From positions 1-5,777 of the forward strand of contig JAGVCB010000043.1 of the NCBI GenBank assembly GCA_020059445.1: a DNA stretch of 5,777 nt. Reading direction: 5' to 3'. This document shows, piece after piece, positions 5,540-5,777 of the stretch; position 1 is the stretch's first letter; the number at the start of each line of letters is the position of its first letter. The notes under the pieces were generated by a model that was not told the DNA's origin, made no database searches, and saw only the letters and a list, made by a program, of their open reading frames with translations. This DNA comes from Polynucleobacter sp. GTDB lineage: Bacteria; Pseudomonadota; Gammaproteobacteria; Burkholderiales; Burkholderiaceae. A program made the position numbers and the translations under genes.

Positions 5540-5777
5540 AACACTTTTTGGCCCAAGTTCTTTGATGCGATCAATGATTGATTGAGCCAAGCTCTCCGGT
5601 GCAGATGCACCTGCAGTCAAACCAATTCTTTTTTTACCTACAAACCACTCAGGATTTAACTGACTGGGATGATCCACCATGTAAGAAACAACCCCAAGTT
5701 TTTCAGACAATTCCCTCAAGCGATTGGAATTAGAACTATTGGGGCTACCGACCACAATTACAAGATCAACTTGTGGA
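5483..5777 (-). CDS. ispH: 4-hydroxy-3-methylbut-2-enyl diphosphate reductase, IspH/LytB (C-terminal fragment)
   Basis: This is the 3' end of a minus-strand gene that runs off the right edge. The frame stays open to the last bases (Pro-Gln-Val-Asp-Leu-Val-Ile-Val-Val-Gly...), so the GTG at 5753-5755 is an internal valine codon, not a start. IspH is the 4Fe-4S enzyme of the last MEP-pathway step, making isopentenyl and dimethylallyl diphosphate. Diagnostic motifs are VVGSPNSSNSNRLRELSE, whose Ser-x-Asn residues bind the diphosphate, and GLTAGASAPESL with another substrate-binding serine. The tail PLEGIVENTAFPLPKGL matches the proteobacterial C-terminal form. The three cluster cysteines would be in the missing part or at its edge. 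The gene is convergent with argD, 14 bp between stops, and its final codons contain half of a 10-bp inverted repeat. Confidence 0.96.
   Translation of the reverse strand, partial: PQVDLVIVVGSPNSSNSNRLRELSEKLGVVSYMVDHPSQLNPEWFVGKKRIGLTAGASAPESLAQSIIDRIKELGPKSVRPLEGIVENTAFPLPKGL

Noticed and set aside
5483..5755. A complete 90-residue gene starting at GTG 5755 on the minus strand
   Set aside because: The frame continues upstream to the window edge with IspH-like residues (VDLVI), so the GTG is an internal valine codon and the gene is a truncated ispH.

Overview
The window looks like ordinary chromosomal DNA of a beta-proteobacterium of the order Burkholderiales. The tripartite tricarboxylate transporter permease (TctA) tail, the 'CDP-6-deoxy-glucoseen reductase-like' ferredoxin/flavin reductase and the acetylornithine aminotransferase all read like Burkholderiaceae proteins. 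The base composition looks only moderate in GC (not counted), with many AT-rich codons. This favours a low-GC freshwater lineage such as Polynucleobacter over Burkholderia itself. The genus is an inference from remembered family resemblance, not from a search.

Layout, left to right: the 3' end of a tctA permease gene (+, 1-448); glnS, glutaminyl-tRNA synthetase (+, 464-2245); a convergent atypical SDR-family NAD(P)-binding protein gene (-, 2271-3143); a divergent gene for a 2Fe-2S/FAD/NAD(P)H oxidoreductase (+, 3179-4237); argD, acetylornithine/class III aminotransferase (+, 4290-5468); and the 3' end of ispH (-, 5483 to the window edge). Intergenic gaps are all about 50 bp or less, so no stretch of more than 300 bases lacks a gene. 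I see no tRNA, rRNA, CRISPR array, insertion sequence or prophage signature.

The genes are mostly unrelated housekeeping functions: organic-acid uptake, translation, arginine biosynthesis and isoprenoid biosynthesis. The reductase and argD may be co-transcribed, since they share a strand with a 52-bp gap and no visible terminator. The two convergent junctions (glnS/SDR and argD/ispH) are very tight (25 and 14 bp), and their candidate terminators overlap coding sequence.

The most unusual signal is a textbook intrinsic terminator: a perfect 12-bp stem (494-505 with 511-522), a 5-nt loop and a T6 run. It lies inside the apparent 5' coding region of glnS, about 30 nt after the likely start codon and just before the conserved N-terminal NFLRQII block. 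It may be the tctA operon terminator overlapped by glnS, a translation-sensitive attenuator of glnS, or a sign that glnS really starts after the hairpin at a TTG codon. No wholly new multi-gene system is evident.
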